A stretch of 64,000 bases of DNA from OLB6 sp964467455 (GTDB lineage: Bacteria > Bacteroidota > Ignavibacteria > Kapaibacteriales > Kapaibacteriaceae). Numbering within the stretch: position 1 is the stretch's first letter; each line of letters opens with the position of its first letter. Under the pieces are notes generated by a model. It was not told where the DNA came from, searched no databases, and worked only from the letters and a program-made list of their open reading frames with translations. Shown piece after piece: positions 32,907 to 42,312 of the stretch. The stretch covers positions 1-64,000 of the forward strand of contig CAYXQJ010000018.1 in NCBI GenBank assembly GCA_964467455.1. The letters are read 5' to 3'. A program made the translations under genes and the position numbers.

Positions 32907-34874
32907 ATGGTGTTTCGCAGTTCATGGTTGGTGGTTCTGGCCCTGCTGTTGGCGTCGTGTGCGAGCGAAGACGACTCCATCGTCAATCCGCCGCCGGGTA
33001 ATGCAAACGTGGGTGTGAGGTTCTTTAACCTCGTCCCGGACGGTCGCAACAGGTCGTTAAAGATGGAGCTCGACTATGGCACGGCAACGGTCGTGCCGGG
33101 TGCCTTCAGTGCCACGGTCAATGCGCCGGGCGACTCGAGTTACCTCGAGGTGATCGCCGACGGCGCGAGCGAATTCAAGACGCCGATCCGCGTGCGTTTT
33201 ACGCGTCAAAGCGTCTATGATGTGATCGCCATGCCGCAGATCGGCGCGCCCACGGCGTTCGATACGATCATGGTGTCTAACGCCAACCGATCGCATACCA
33301 CGCAACCCGTAGCGCAGGTGCGAGCCATCAACGCCGTTCCCGACACTTCGTTCACGCTTGATGTCCGCTCCGGCTGCCCGAACGGCAGTGCGATCACGGC
33401 AACGCCTGTGCGTTTCGGAAACACATCGCTGTACAAAGAACTGCCTCCCGGCTTCAATGTTGTCTCCGTCCAACAGGTCTCGCCGACGGGTACCACCATC
33501 GTTGGTACCTATGAGTGTACGCTGAAAGAATTCACACCGTACAGCATCCTGTATTACCTCGACCCGACAACGTTGAAGCCGACGTTGATGCTGTTCGAAG
33601 AGTCCGACCTCACAACCGGCGCAGAGCGGCCCATCATCCCCGTGATCGCCCGTGATGCCGATCTGCGGGTCTTCAATGTGAGCTCGTCGAACGTCGACGT
33701 CAAGGTGCGCAAGACCGATCAACAACTTGCTTCGTCGCTTCCGCCACAACAACTCAACGGCTACGTCTCTGTGCCCACCTGCGAACAGCAGGAGCCCGAT
33801 GTGTTTCTGGCTTCATTCAGTGATGGGACAACGGCAACTGATAGCATAGCATTGACCGTTCGCGGACGGTATACCATCGTTGCCTCCGATACCGGCGGCA
33901 TCGGCGCCATGGTGATCGTACCGCCGGCCGATGTTGTCTATGGCAGCACGGGCCAAGCGATCGTCCGTGTGGTCCACGCCGCCGACCGTCCGGGTGGTGT
34001 CGCCGTCGCCGTTGGAGCCCGCACCAGCACGACCAGCACCAACGGTTATTCGGCCGGTACTACCTTGACGCAGGACATACGTTTCGGCCAGATCTCCGAG
34101 GCCATTGCCATCTCTCCCGGCGTGATGCCGATCACCGTCACCACGTCCGCTGCACCGACATCGGTCATCAACATTCGCACGTCGAACCTTGTTGCGGACC
34201 GACGCTACATTCTCGTGTTGGCCACCGGCAGTAACGGGTCGATGCAAACCTTCCTCTTCGACGAGACCGATCAACCCGGCACGTTGCAGGAGATGGAGAA
34301 TGCCGCGCTGTTGCGCTTCGTCAACGGTACGCCAACAAACGGTTCAGCAACCACCACCATCGGCAACGTCCTCAGCAACGGACGGGTCTTCTACCGCAAT
34401 TCGTTGGCAACATCGGTACCGATCGGCTCCGTCAACGTGCAAGCCGCCGGCGCTTCCGTGTCCACCACGACCGTGGAAGGGAAGCGGTCGCTCGAGATCT
34501 ATACCGTACATCGCGGCTCAGAGACCATGATCGACATCGTCGCCGATCCACTGCTGCAACAAAGCGGGATCTCGGAACGACGGGTGATCAATGCCACCGC
34601 CGATGTGGACCAGGTCTCGATCTCTTACGCCGACAACTACGCAGCCGATCCCAACGTCCCTCACGTCGCTAAAAATGTCGCCTTCGGACAAGTCTCGCCC
34701 ACGCATATCCTCGACCGCGACCAACGCGGCACGATGTATGTGTATGATTCATCGTCTCTCAAAGAGCTCTATACCCTGCCGATCGACATCGGCCCCCTCG
34801 GCAACAGCTATTCGCTGATCGTTGTCGGCAACGCCGAAACTGGCTACGAAGTCATCGTTCTGCAGGAGTTCTAA
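32907..34874 (+). CDS. DUF4397 multi-domain lipoprotein
   Basis: A predicted lipoprotein of about 655 residues: signal MVFRSSWLVVLALLLASC with the Cys in LLASC. The mature part repeats DUF4397 beta domains. The repeat openings are visible as VGVRFFNLVPD, ADLRVFNVSSSNVDV, AIVRVVHAADRPGG, ALLRFVNGTPTNG and RRVINATADVDQVSI. These anchored surface proteins are widespread in Bacteroidota with no known activity. Three consecutive ATG codons begin at 32901; I place the start at the third because a CAACTTGC box ends at 32900, but 32901 or 32904 are possible. It opens the eight-gene plus-strand run. Confidence 0.85.
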   Translation: MVFRSSWLVVLALLLASCASEDDSIVNPPPGNANVGVRFFNLVPDGRNRSLKMELDYGTATVVPGAFSATVNAPGDSSYLEVIADGASEFKTPIRVRFTRQSVYDVIAMPQIGAPTAFDTIMVSNANRSHTTQPVAQVRAINAVPDTSFTLDVRSGCPNGSAITATPVRFGNTSLYKELPPGFNVVSVQQVSPTGTTIVGTYECTLKEFTPYSILYYLDPTTLKPTLMLFEESDLTTGAERPIIPVIARDADLRVFNVSSSNVDVKVRKTDQQLASSLPPQQLNGYVSVPTCEQQEPDVFLASFSDGTTATDSIALTVRGRYTIVASDTGGIGAMVIVPPADVVYGSTGQAIVRVVHAADRPGGVAVAVGARTSTTSTNGYSAGTTLTQDIRFGQISEAIAISPGVMPITVTTSAAPTSVINIRTSNLVADRRYILVLATGSNGSMQTFLFDETDQPGTLQEMENAALLRFVNGTPTNGSATTTIGNVLSNGRVFYRNSLATSVPIGSVNVQAAGASVSTTTVEGKRSLEIYTVHRGSETMIDIVADPLLQQSGISERRVINATADVDQVSISYADNYAADPNVPHVAKNVAFGQVSPTHILDRDQRGTMYVYDSSSLKELYTLPIDIGPLGNSYSLIVVGNAETGYEVIVLQEF

Positions 34875-34904
34875 CGTCTTGTGCCGTAAATTGGCAGTCC
34901 AGAC

Positions 34905-35648
34905 ATGCACCACCTGATCGTTTTTCTTCTTTTCCTCGCCACCTTCACATCCAGTGCACAGGATGTGATCATGGTCCCGCCACTGACACAAGGTGATCGC
35001 GGTGCCGTGGTCCGCATTCCCGTCACCGGCACCATCTCCGCAACAGGTACCTCCCAAGTCTCCCTCTCCTATCCTGCCGACGTGATCCGCGTTCGTTCGA
35101 TCGAAGGGGGCGAGCAGTACGCCTATCGTTGCGAGAACATGCTCATCTACGGCACGTCAATCGAAGAGCCGGCCGTCGGACGTCTGACGTTTCAGTGTGA
35201 TGATGTGGTAGCCACTTCCAACGGTGCTTTGTTCGACGTTGTTGTCGAGGTGCTCCAAGGTCCCGGTACAGTTGGCTCACTCCAAGCAACAGGTTTAGTG
35301 CTCAACGGGACGACCGTTGACGCACCAACCTTGATCAGTGGCTTGATCGAAGCACTGGGTGCTCCGTACAACTTCGAGATCAACGAAGGATTCGTTGGCA
35401 ACTATCCGAATCCGTTCGCAGCCACGTCATCCTTCGTGTTTCAGTTAGAAAAGGCCGGTACGGTCCGCTTTACAGTGCTGAACCCTCAAGGACGTGTTGT
35501 GCTTGATGTTGGCAGCATGGAAGCCACGGCCGGAGAGAACAGCTACAACCTTCAGACCGAGGGTTGGGAGCTGGCACAGGGTACCTATCTGATGCAGATG
35601 GTGACCGATCGCGGCGCATATCTCCACCCATTTGTGGTGGTGAAATGA
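34905..35648 (+). CDS. T9SS-secreted protein with cohesin-like domain
   Basis: A 247-residue exported protein. The signal peptide is MHHLIVFLLFLATFTSSAQ. Residues about 25-160 look like a cohesin/BACON-type beta sandwich (QVSLSYPADVIRVRSIEGG; GRLTFQCDDVVATSNGALFDVVVEVL). The end is a T9SS type A sorting domain: VGNYPNPFAATSSFVFQLEKAG, RFTVLNPQGRVVLDV, TYLMQMVTDRGAYLHPFVVVK. The cargo module is small, so the protein may bind a partner rather than catalyse. The gene follows the DUF4397 lipoprotein by 30 bp and overlaps the next gene by 4 bp (ATGA). Confidence 0.85.
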   Translation: MHHLIVFLLFLATFTSSAQDVIMVPPLTQGDRGAVVRIPVTGTISATGTSQVSLSYPADVIRVRSIEGGEQYAYRCENMLIYGTSIEEPAVGRLTFQCDDVVATSNGALFDVVVEVLQGPGTVGSLQATGLVLNGTTVDAPTLISGLIEALGAPYNFEINEGFVGNYPNPFAATSSFVFQLEKAGTVRFTVLNPQGRVVLDVGSMEATAGENSYNLQTEGWELAQGTYLMQMVTDRGAYLHPFVVVK

Positions 35649-38011
35649 TACGTCCATTGTTGGTCATCGTCCTCGTGGCAGCAGCCATGATGATGGGAAC
35701 TGCTCCGCCCCTTACCGCGAGAGATCCGGAGTTCGTAACAAAGAACTCGGAAGGACGAGAGTTCTGGTTGTGCTTCATGAAGAACTTTCGTTCGAGTGAG
35801 GACCGTCAGAACAAACAAGCGGCGTTGAAGCTGCAGCTGTTTCTCACGTCAAGCTACGATGCCAAGGTGCGCATCGAGATCGATGAGATCGGCTATGACA
35901 ACACGATCGAAGTCAAGGCCAATACGGTCGTCAACGTACAGATCCCGTCGAAGGCCCAACTGCGTGCCGTAGAGACAGCAGAACGGTTGGCCGTCCACAT
36001 CACGGCCGATACGGCGATCTCGGTGTATGGCTTGAACAGCAGGTTTCAAACGACCGATACGTTCATGGGACTTCCCGTGTCCGTGATCGGTACGTCGTAC
36101 CGTGCTGTGGGCTACACCAAGCTTGCAAGCGACCTGTTGAGTGCGATCTCGATCGTTGCAACGGAAGATGATACCGATGTGGAGATCACGCCAACGGCGA
36201 ACACATCAACGGGACGTCCGGCCGGAAAGATGTTCAAGGTTCGCCTTCGCAAGGGCGACGTTTACACACTCGGTGCGCGATGGGAATCGATCGGTCAGTG
36301 CGACCTTACCGGCACCTTGATCAACGCGAATAAGAAGATCGCCGTGTTCAGCGGACACAACTGCGCCTATGTGCCGCCGAAGGTAGATGCCTGTAATCAC
36401 CTCGTCGAACAACTACCGCCGGTCACGGCTTGGGGCATGCACTACTATTTGGGCATGCTCAAGGAGCGCTCGCGCTTCACGTTTCGCGTGATCGCTGCGA
36501 ACGACCAGACGCGTGTCTTCGAAGATTCGCGGTTGGTGGCTGTTCTTCGTGCCGGTGAGTTCTATGAGAATCTCAACGTTGATCGACACGTCCAGGTAAC
36601 AGCCGACAAGCCGATCCTGGTGGCCCAATACGCTCAGGGTTTTAAGAACGGCGACAGTGTTGGCGACCCGATGATGATCTTGGTGAGTCCGACGCAACAG
36701 TTCCTGAAGGAATACCGATTCGCTACTCCGATCAACGGTGAATGGCATCACTATATCAACGTTGTTGCGCCCACCTCATCGATCAACGAGATACGACTCA
36801 ACGGAAGAAGAATTGACTCGACGTTGTTCGAGGTGCTCGGTGAAAGTCGATATTCGATCGCCCAAGTGCCCATTCCGTTCGGCACACACGTCATTCGTTC
36901 CGAAACACCGTTCGGCCTTTACAGCTACGGCTTCGGATATAAGGGTGATGCCTATGATGCTTATGGAAACATGGCAGGACAGTCGTTCTTTGAGTTGAGT
37001 ACACTTGTCGACACGCTTGCACCGGAAGCTGACGGCCGCATGCAGCGTGATGACTATTACATCACCTTCCGCGATGACCGTGTGATGGACAAAGGTCTGC
37101 GGTCGATCGAAGTGCTTTCGTCGTATGCCCTCGAAGCATCGATCCCGAAGATCGAACAAGGTGCTCCACAGGTCACGTTCCGTGTGAGACCAAGTACAAG
37201 CGGACAAGGTGGCCGCATCGTGTTCAAAGCAACGGATATGGCCGACAATGTGTCAGAGTTCACCGTCTGCTACGTCTTCGACAGTCGCAGCGAACGTTAC
37301 GTCTTCGTGCTCAATGAAGGCAAACATGTTGAATGTGCGACGGAAGAAACGTGGATCGTTGGTGCCTATGCCACCTTTGCGCACGACTTGCACGAAGCCA
37401 CGTTCCTCACCAGCGGCGGAGTGTCAGCACAAGGTACGTTCCAGGACGGAGGACAAGGACTCGGCATCGGTGGTGGTGTGTTGGTCGGACGTCGCATTCT
37501 ACCGGACGTCATCGTCAACGGTCGTCTCTCGATGTATTCGTATGGCGGTCAACTATTTGCACCCGATTCCACATCGCGCACGATCTTCGATACGGCCTCG
37601 AATCAGTTCATTCCATATCAAGAGGCCACCACGCTTGAACTCAGCACCACGTATCTCCGCATTGGCGGTACCGTGCAGTGGTTCGCGCAGCGGTACTTCT
37701 ACCTCACAGCCGGACTCGACCTGACGCTGCCGATGGGCAACACGGTCGATCTCCAGCGCATCGTCTACCGTCCAACCTACGGCGACACACCCGACGGTGC
37801 TTCGTCGTCGCCGATATCTACCGAGATCTCATCGTTGAATTCTATCGGCGTGGATGCACTCGTTGGACTGGGCCTTTCCTATCCTGTCTCGTTTCACGCA
37901 TCGGTCTTCTTCGAAGGACTGTATCGATTGCGGTTGAACAGTCTCGTCTCCGATGCCGATTGGAAGACCCGTTCGCTTGGTGTGAACGTTGGTCTGTTAT
38001 GGAGACTGTAG
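35645..38011 (+). CDS. IgGFc-binding-like domain protein with C-terminal beta-barrel
   Basis: A 788-residue exported protein with signal MIRPLLVIVLVAAAMMMGTAPPLTA. The N-terminal half resembles the IgGFc-binding family: SEGREFWLCFMKNF, AVHITADTAISVYGLNSRFQTTDTFMGLPV, TSYRAVGYTK and SAISIVATEDDTDVEITP. The last about 200 residues alternate in barrel style (GLGIGGGVLVGRRILPDV ... FYLTAGLDLTLPMGN ... LGVNVGLLWRL) and end with an aromatic-rich beta signal instead of a T9SS tail, suggesting an outer-membrane barrel with a surface domain. The start is the ATG overlapping the previous stop. A paralogous N-domain is at 49538. Confidence 0.8.
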   Translation: MIRPLLVIVLVAAAMMMGTAPPLTARDPEFVTKNSEGREFWLCFMKNFRSSEDRQNKQAALKLQLFLTSSYDAKVRIEIDEIGYDNTIEVKANTVVNVQIPSKAQLRAVETAERLAVHITADTAISVYGLNSRFQTTDTFMGLPVSVIGTSYRAVGYTKLASDLLSAISIVATEDDTDVEITPTANTSTGRPAGKMFKVRLRKGDVYTLGARWESIGQCDLTGTLINANKKIAVFSGHNCAYVPPKVDACNHLVEQLPPVTAWGMHYYLGMLKERSRFTFRVIAANDQTRVFEDSRLVAVLRAGEFYENLNVDRHVQVTADKPILVAQYAQGFKNGDSVGDPMMILVSPTQQFLKEYRFATPINGEWHHYINVVAPTSSINEIRLNGRRIDSTLFEVLGESRYSIAQVPIPFGTHVIRSETPFGLYSYGFGYKGDAYDAYGNMAGQSFFELSTLVDTLAPEADGRMQRDDYYITFRDDRVMDKGLRSIEVLSSYALEASIPKIEQGAPQVTFRVRPSTSGQGGRIVFKATDMADNVSEFTVCYVFDSRSERYVFVLNEGKHVECATEETWIVGAYATFAHDLHEATFLTSGGVSAQGTFQDGGQGLGIGGGVLVGRRILPDVIVNGRLSMYSYGGQLFAPDSTSRTIFDTASNQFIPYQEATTLELSTTYLRIGGTVQWFAQRYFYLTAGLDLTLPMGNTVDLQRIVYRPTYGDTPDGASSSPISTEISSLNSIGVDALVGLGLSYPVSFHASVFFEGLYRLRLNSLVSDADWKTRSLGVNVGLLWRL

Positions 38012-38020
38012 GGGGCCGGC

Positions 38021-38701
38021 GTGTCCTTCATCCACCAGTTCCGGATGATCTCGGCCGTCATAGCAAAAGACGTTCGCAGCGAAGTGCGTACGCGATACGG
38101 CATCACCTCTCTCGGACTCTTCGTTGTCACTGCCGTGACACTTGTCGTGTTTGCCGTCGCCGAAGAACCACTCTCGCGTCCACTCACAGCCGGCATTCTC
38201 TGGGTGATCATGTTCTATTCGGCGATGACCGGACTCGGACGCGGCTTCATCAGTGAAGAAGAACGAGGCACAGCGCTCTTCTTGCGTCTGCACAGCCCCC
38301 TAACCTTATTGTTTGTTGGCAAGCTGACGGTGAACGTGTTGCTTGCCGTGATGACGTCGACGGCAGCACTGCTGTTGATGATGATCTTCTTTGGCTCGAT
38401 GGTTGTTGGTTCGTGGTCGGTGGTCTATGCTACGGTCTTGTTGGGTAGTATCGGCATGGCTTCCGTCATGTCGATCGTCTCGGCCATCGTTGCCAAGGCC
38501 GGCACGCGCAATCCCATCTTGCCGGTGTTGTCGTTCCCAATGTTGGTGCCGTTGGTGATGAACGGTGTGAATGCCATGACACTTGGTCTGGCCGGTTTCT
38601 CGATGCAAGAAGCATCGGGCGATCTCTGGTTGATGTTCGCCTATACCGGAATGGTGATCGTTGTCTCTGTTCTCGTCTTTCCCGTGGTGTGGGACGAATG
38701 A
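38021..38701 (+). CDS. ccmB: Heme exporter permease CcmB
   Basis: A 226-residue inner-membrane protein with six hydrophobic segments. It matches CcmB, the permease subunit of the CcmABCD heme-handling ABC complex of system I cytochrome c maturation: ISAVIAKDVRSEVRTRYGI at the N-terminus, SAMTGLGRGFISEEERGTALFLRL, SPLTLLFVGKL, and PILPVLSFPMLVPLVMNGVNA. The start is a GTG, 9 bp after the previous stop. CcmA, CcmC and other maturation genes are absent nearby. Isolation from ccm genes, inside a run of surface-protein genes, is unusual. The end overlaps the phosphoesterase start by 4 bp. Confidence 0.88.
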   Translation: MSFIHQFRMISAVIAKDVRSEVRTRYGITSLGLFVVTAVTLVVFAVAEEPLSRPLTAGILWVIMFYSAMTGLGRGFISEEERGTALFLRLHSPLTLLFVGKLTVNVLLAVMTSTAALLLMMIFFGSMVVGSWSVVYATVLLGSIGMASVMSIVSAIVAKAGTRNPILPVLSFPMLVPLVMNGVNAMTLGLAGFSMQEASGDLWLMFAYTGMVIVVSVLVFPVVWDE

Positions 38702-39654
38702 TCCGCGCATCACTGGCGGTAGCTGCCGTACTCTTGATCGCCTGTGCATCGGTGGTAGTGCCTACGCCGTTTGCAGCACCGACACCGACGTTCCGACATA
38801 ACGCCCGTATCGCCATCATTGGAGATCTGCAACGGACGGGATTCGTTGAGGTATGGCGTGAACGCAACGATGTGCAACGTGCTGCCCTGATCCGCCAGAT
38901 ACGCTCATCACGTCCCGATGCCCTCATCACCTTGGGCGACCATGTGTTCTGGGGATCGTCGGACGATGATTGGGAGTACTTCGACCGCGTGATGAAGCCC
39001 ATTCGCGATAGTAAGATCCCGGTCTATCCGATCCTCGGCAACCATGAATATTTTGGCTCCGATGAAGGTATGCTGCAACGAGTACGGGAGCGGTTTCCGA
39101 CGTTCGACTCAACATACTATCATGTGGTGATCGACTCCATCGCCTTCGTGATGCTCAACACCAACTATCGCGATATCGGCATGAAGGCCATGTCGGCACA
39201 ACGTCGGTGGTTCCTACGTACGATCATCAAACTCGACAACGACCCCTCGGTACAGTTTATCATCGTCTGCGGACATCATCCGCCTTTTACCAACAGTACG
39301 GTGGTTGATGACGACGACATTCTCCAATCCTACTTCGTCCCCGTCTTTACACAAAGCACGAAGGGGGCCATCTGGTTCAGCGGCCACTGTCATGCCTATG
39401 AACACTTCTTCTACGACACGAAACACTTTGTTGTAAGCGGGGGAGGGGGCGGACCACGACAACGCCTTCTGACCGGTGAGCTTGCCCAACATGCCGATCA
39501 GTATGACGGCGACATGGTGCGCCCGTTCCATTATTGCACCGTCTACCGACACGGCTCGGTGTTGAAATTCGAAATGCAGCCGCTGCATACCTCCACCCCC
39601 ACACCTGGCGATGCCTTTGCTATCGAGAAACGTGAGGTGTGGCGTGGCAGCTAG
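38698..39654 (+). CDS. Calcineurin-like metallophosphoesterase, exported
   Basis: A 318-residue phosphoesterase. The N-terminus MIRASLAVAAVLLIACASVVV is a lipoprotein-type or cleavable signal. The metallophosphatase motifs are in order: IAIIGDLQ (D-x-H variant with Gln in the His place), ALITLGDHVFW (GD), ILGNHEYFG (GNHE), VCGHHPPF and SGHCHAYEHFF (GHxHxxE). The pattern fits PhoD/PAP-like dinuclear phosphatases. The start is the ATG overlapping the ccmB stop; a GTG three codons earlier is less likely. It may act on phosphate esters in the envelope. Confidence 0.85.
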   Translation: MIRASLAVAAVLLIACASVVVPTPFAAPTPTFRHNARIAIIGDLQRTGFVEVWRERNDVQRAALIRQIRSSRPDALITLGDHVFWGSSDDDWEYFDRVMKPIRDSKIPVYPILGNHEYFGSDEGMLQRVRERFPTFDSTYYHVVIDSIAFVMLNTNYRDIGMKAMSAQRRWFLRTIIKLDNDPSVQFIIVCGHHPPFTNSTVVDDDDILQSYFVPVFTQSTKGAIWFSGHCHAYEHFFYDTKHFVVSGGGGGPRQRLLTGELAQHADQYDGDMVRPFHYCTVYRHGSVLKFEMQPLHTSTPTPGDAFAIEKREVWRGS

Positions 39655-40363
39655 ACGCATCATGATGTTGCTCGTTGCTGGTATGCTCTCAACCCATGCC
39701 ATGCAAGCACAGTCAGAGGACTCATTGAGCGAACGACACTACATCTTCTCGGCCTATCCATCCGAGTCGTGGAGGTTGCGCGGTTCGCTCGGACTTTCGT
39801 TGGCGATCCTGCCGCAGCCCCTTACCGAATATCCAACACCGGCACCCATGTTCGATATCCGCTATCGGCTCACGATGCCACTGAACTTCGGCATCTATGG
39901 CCGATTGGGATCAAACATTGCCACGTCGCTTGGCCAAGTTGGCGGGATGTTCTCGATTCCCATTTCAAACCTGAGTGTTGGTGCCGGGTATTCGTTGATG
40001 TTCGTCTATGGCAACATCACGTACGTCGACGGTTTCAACACCACGCAACAGCGATGGATCAACTATCCGATGGTGACGGTATCGTACCGCTTTCCGCGGG
40101 CAACACTCACGGCGCGCATCGAGGCCGAACTTACGACGAGCGTGACGTCGAGTCTGGAAGATCAATCCGTGGCTGACGACAAAGACCTTCGTTCGGGTGC
40201 CAGTGCCACCATTGCTTTGGAACAACCGTTCTTTGGTTCGACACACGTCGTCCTCGGTGCAACGTTCCAGTACTCGTCTCAACCGTATCAAGCGTGGTTC
40301 TTGTACAACACGTTCAGCGACAGGTTGTTCTCTTCAGAGTTCTTCATGGGGATCATTCTATGA
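39644..40363 (+). CDS. Predicted outer-membrane beta-barrel protein
   Basis: A 239-residue protein I cannot assign. The N-terminal MAARRIMMLLVAGMLSTHAMQA is a signal peptide, read from a GTG at 39644 that overlaps the phosphoesterase end by 11 bp; ATG at 39662 is the alternative. The rest alternates polar and hydrophobic residues with aromatic girdles (DIRYRLTMPLNFGIYGRLGSNIA; GAGYSLMFVYGNITY; VTVSYRFPRATLTARIEAEL) and ends near SEFFMGIIL, consistent with an 8-12-strand barrel. Its stop overlaps the next gene (ATGA), so it belongs to the same transcript. Confidence 0.65.
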   Translation: MAARRIMMLLVAGMLSTHAMQAQSEDSLSERHYIFSAYPSESWRLRGSLGLSLAILPQPLTEYPTPAPMFDIRYRLTMPLNFGIYGRLGSNIATSLGQVGGMFSIPISNLSVGAGYSLMFVYGNITYVDGFNTTQQRWINYPMVTVSYRFPRATLTARIEAELTTSVTSSLEDQSVADDKDLRSGASATIALEQPFFGSTHVVLGATFQYSSQPYQAWFLYNTFSDRLFSSEFFMGIIL

Positions 40364-41661
40364 AGACCTCATCGAACACTCTTCTTGGTCTCTTCGTGTT
40401 GCTCATCGTCGGCTGCGTTTCAGAGCTAGAGCCCATTGCTGAACCGATCGTTGATGATCAATGGGTGCAGCCCTATCAAGTGTTAGACACGGCGGCGAAG
40501 AGTCATGTTGTTGCCGGCGTATATGAAGTGCTCGAACATCCCAACTTCGCCGACTTCGGTGATTCCGTCGGTATTGCCTTGGCCGCCAACGGTGAGCTGA
40601 TCATGACCACGATCTCGAGCACGTATTATGTGAACGTGTACGGAGGCGTGCGTGTCGACACCGGCGTCTTTGTTGGCACCTGGCGCGACGTCCGCGGTTC
40701 GCAAACAGGTAGTGTTCGCATTCACATCGCACCGGAGGAAGGGGGCGAGTACCTCGCTCAGAACGGTGGACCAAGAACGACCATCACTATGCGTTGTGAG
40801 ATGACGCCCGGAAGGTCGGACCGATCAGAGATGTTGGTGATGTCGAAGAAGGCGAATGCGAAAGAGGTCAAGGACCGTGACAGCGTCTACGTGATCGCAC
40901 ACCGCGGCGGCGGCAGAAATTCCGAGCGACTCGGATTCTCGGAGAACAGTATTCCCATGATGCTCGAGGCCTACAAGCTTGGTGCCACGGGGATCGAGAT
41001 CGATGTGATGTCGACGAAGGACGGCGTGCCGATCATCTTCCACGACCCAACCTTTACGCCGCGGACGGTACAAGGCAACTATATTCTCGGCGACGTCAAG
41101 AACTACACCTACCAGCAGATCCAAGATCATGTGCGTCTGGTAAACGGTGAACGCATCCCAACGCTGGCCGAAGCACTGATCGCCGTGACGCGGCAGGGCG
41201 TGTTGGACCTTGTATGGCTCGATATCAAGGATGCCAGTGTTGTGCGCAGGATCGTGACCGTCGCCCAGACCATTGCCGACACCGTCAAACCTCGGCGTAA
41301 GCGCATTCGACTATTGGTCGGTGTGCCAACTGCCGAGATCCGCGACTCCGTCTTGGCGATCCCATACGATGAACGTCCCGACGTAGAGATCCTGTGCGAG
41401 CTCAGCGTACAGGACGTTGCCAACCTTCGCGCCACGGTGTGGGCGCCACGGTTCACGGAGGGACTGCAAGAATCCACCGTACAGCAATTGCGCTCACAAG
41501 GCGTTGACGTCTTCGTGTGGACAGTCGACGATCCGATCTTCATGGACAACTTTCTCACGCCGCTGTATCAGAACTATCCGGCCTATAACGGCATCCTGAC
41601 GAACTATCCTACCGTCGGGGCAGCACGTGTATATGCTCGTATGGCGGAGCTGGCGAAATGA
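40360..41661 (+). CDS. Glycerophosphodiester phosphodiesterase lipoprotein
   Basis: A 433-residue lipoprotein (MKTSSNTLLGLFVLLIVGC, lipobox Cys at 19). After an N-terminal domain of about 150 residues of unknown type comes a GDPD TIM barrel. It has YVIAHRGGGRNSERLGFSENSIPMM (the HR..G..ENS metal and phosphate site), GATGIEIDVMSTKDGVPIIFHDPTF (E-x-D and H), IPTLAEAL, VWLDIKD and the C-terminal VFVWTVDDP with NYPAYNGILTNYP. It would hydrolyse glycerophosphodiesters to glycerol-3-phosphate in the envelope. The start overlaps the previous stop and the end overlaps the next start, each by ATGA. Confidence 0.9.
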   Translation: MKTSSNTLLGLFVLLIVGCVSELEPIAEPIVDDQWVQPYQVLDTAAKSHVVAGVYEVLEHPNFADFGDSVGIALAANGELIMTTISSTYYVNVYGGVRVDTGVFVGTWRDVRGSQTGSVRIHIAPEEGGEYLAQNGGPRTTITMRCEMTPGRSDRSEMLVMSKKANAKEVKDRDSVYVIAHRGGGRNSERLGFSENSIPMMLEAYKLGATGIEIDVMSTKDGVPIIFHDPTFTPRTVQGNYILGDVKNYTYQQIQDHVRLVNGERIPTLAEALIAVTRQGVLDLVWLDIKDASVVRRIVTVAQTIADTVKPRRKRIRLLVGVPTAEIRDSVLAIPYDERPDVEILCELSVQDVANLRATVWAPRFTEGLQESTVQQLRSQGVDVFVWTVDDPIFMDNFLTPLYQNYPAYNGILTNYPTVGAARVYARMAELAK

Positions 41662-42278
41662 GAGCGCTCTTCCTCTGCATAGCGTTGTTGTTGGGTGTGC
41701 AGGCCTCTGCACAAACGGCACAGGACACGTTGCGAGAGTATCACTTCGAACTACAGCTCATCGGTGGATACGGCCGCACGCGCTACGAGCAGCAACCATC
41801 CATTCACGACGCAAAGAAAGATCACTCTGGTTGGAACGTGAACCTGCGTTTCATGTGGCATCCCGATCATCTTCTGTCGATGGGACTCATGAGCGGCTAC
41901 CAAGTCTTTTCACGAGAGACGCTACAGTACCATCCCTTCGACGTCACTACGGGGCAGATCGATTCATCAACAACGGATGAAGTGACGATGGAGCTCAGCA
42001 GTGTTCCCATCCATCTTGCCTTTGAGATGCGTCCGCTCCACATTCGTGTCGGCGCCGGCCTCGGCGTCTATCTGCTGCAGTCGCAACTGATCGAGAACGA
42101 CTCCACAACGTACAGCTCCGACGTCGCCTTCGGCGGCTCTGCCTGGGTCGGGTACGAGTTCGACATCACCGAGCACCTGCACATCGGCCCGGACATCGTC
42201 ATCCAGCTCTTGAGCGATCGCGGCATCCGCAACATCTCAGCGATGCTCGTGCTCCGCTACGATCTACTCAGCTACTAG
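41658..42278 (+). CDS. Predicted outer-membrane beta-barrel protein
   Basis: A 206-residue protein with signal MRALFLCIALLLGVQASAQ and an OmpA/porin-like small barrel pattern: FELQLIGGYGRTRYEQQ, NVNLRFMWHPDHLLSMGLMSGYQVFS, IHLAFEMRPLHIRVGAGLGVYLL, SAWVGYEFDITEHLHIGPDIVIQLL and AMLVLRYDLLSY. It ends the eight-gene run. The stop TAG and the last codons lie in a GCTACTN heptamer array, so the C-terminal beta signal LRYDLLSY is partly repeat-encoded. Function is unknown. Confidence 0.7.
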   Translation: MRALFLCIALLLGVQASAQTAQDTLREYHFELQLIGGYGRTRYEQQPSIHDAKKDHSGWNVNLRFMWHPDHLLSMGLMSGYQVFSRETLQYHPFDVTTGQIDSSTTDEVTMELSSVPIHLAFEMRPLHIRVGAGLGVYLLQSQLIENDSTTYSSDVAFGGSAWVGYEFDITEHLHIGPDIVIQLLSDRGIRNISAMLVLRYDLLSY

Positions 42279-42312
42279 CTACTCGCTACTAGCTACTAGC
42301 TACTCGCTACTT
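42271..42312. repeat. Heptamer tandem repeat GCTACTN between convergent genes
   Basis: Six 7-bp units (GCTACTA, GCTACTC, GCTACTT). The array gives the TAG stop to the plus-strand barrel protein (42276-42278) and, on the other strand, the TAG stop of the phytoene desaturase-like gene (42296-42298). It recurs at 43873. Confidence 0.9.
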
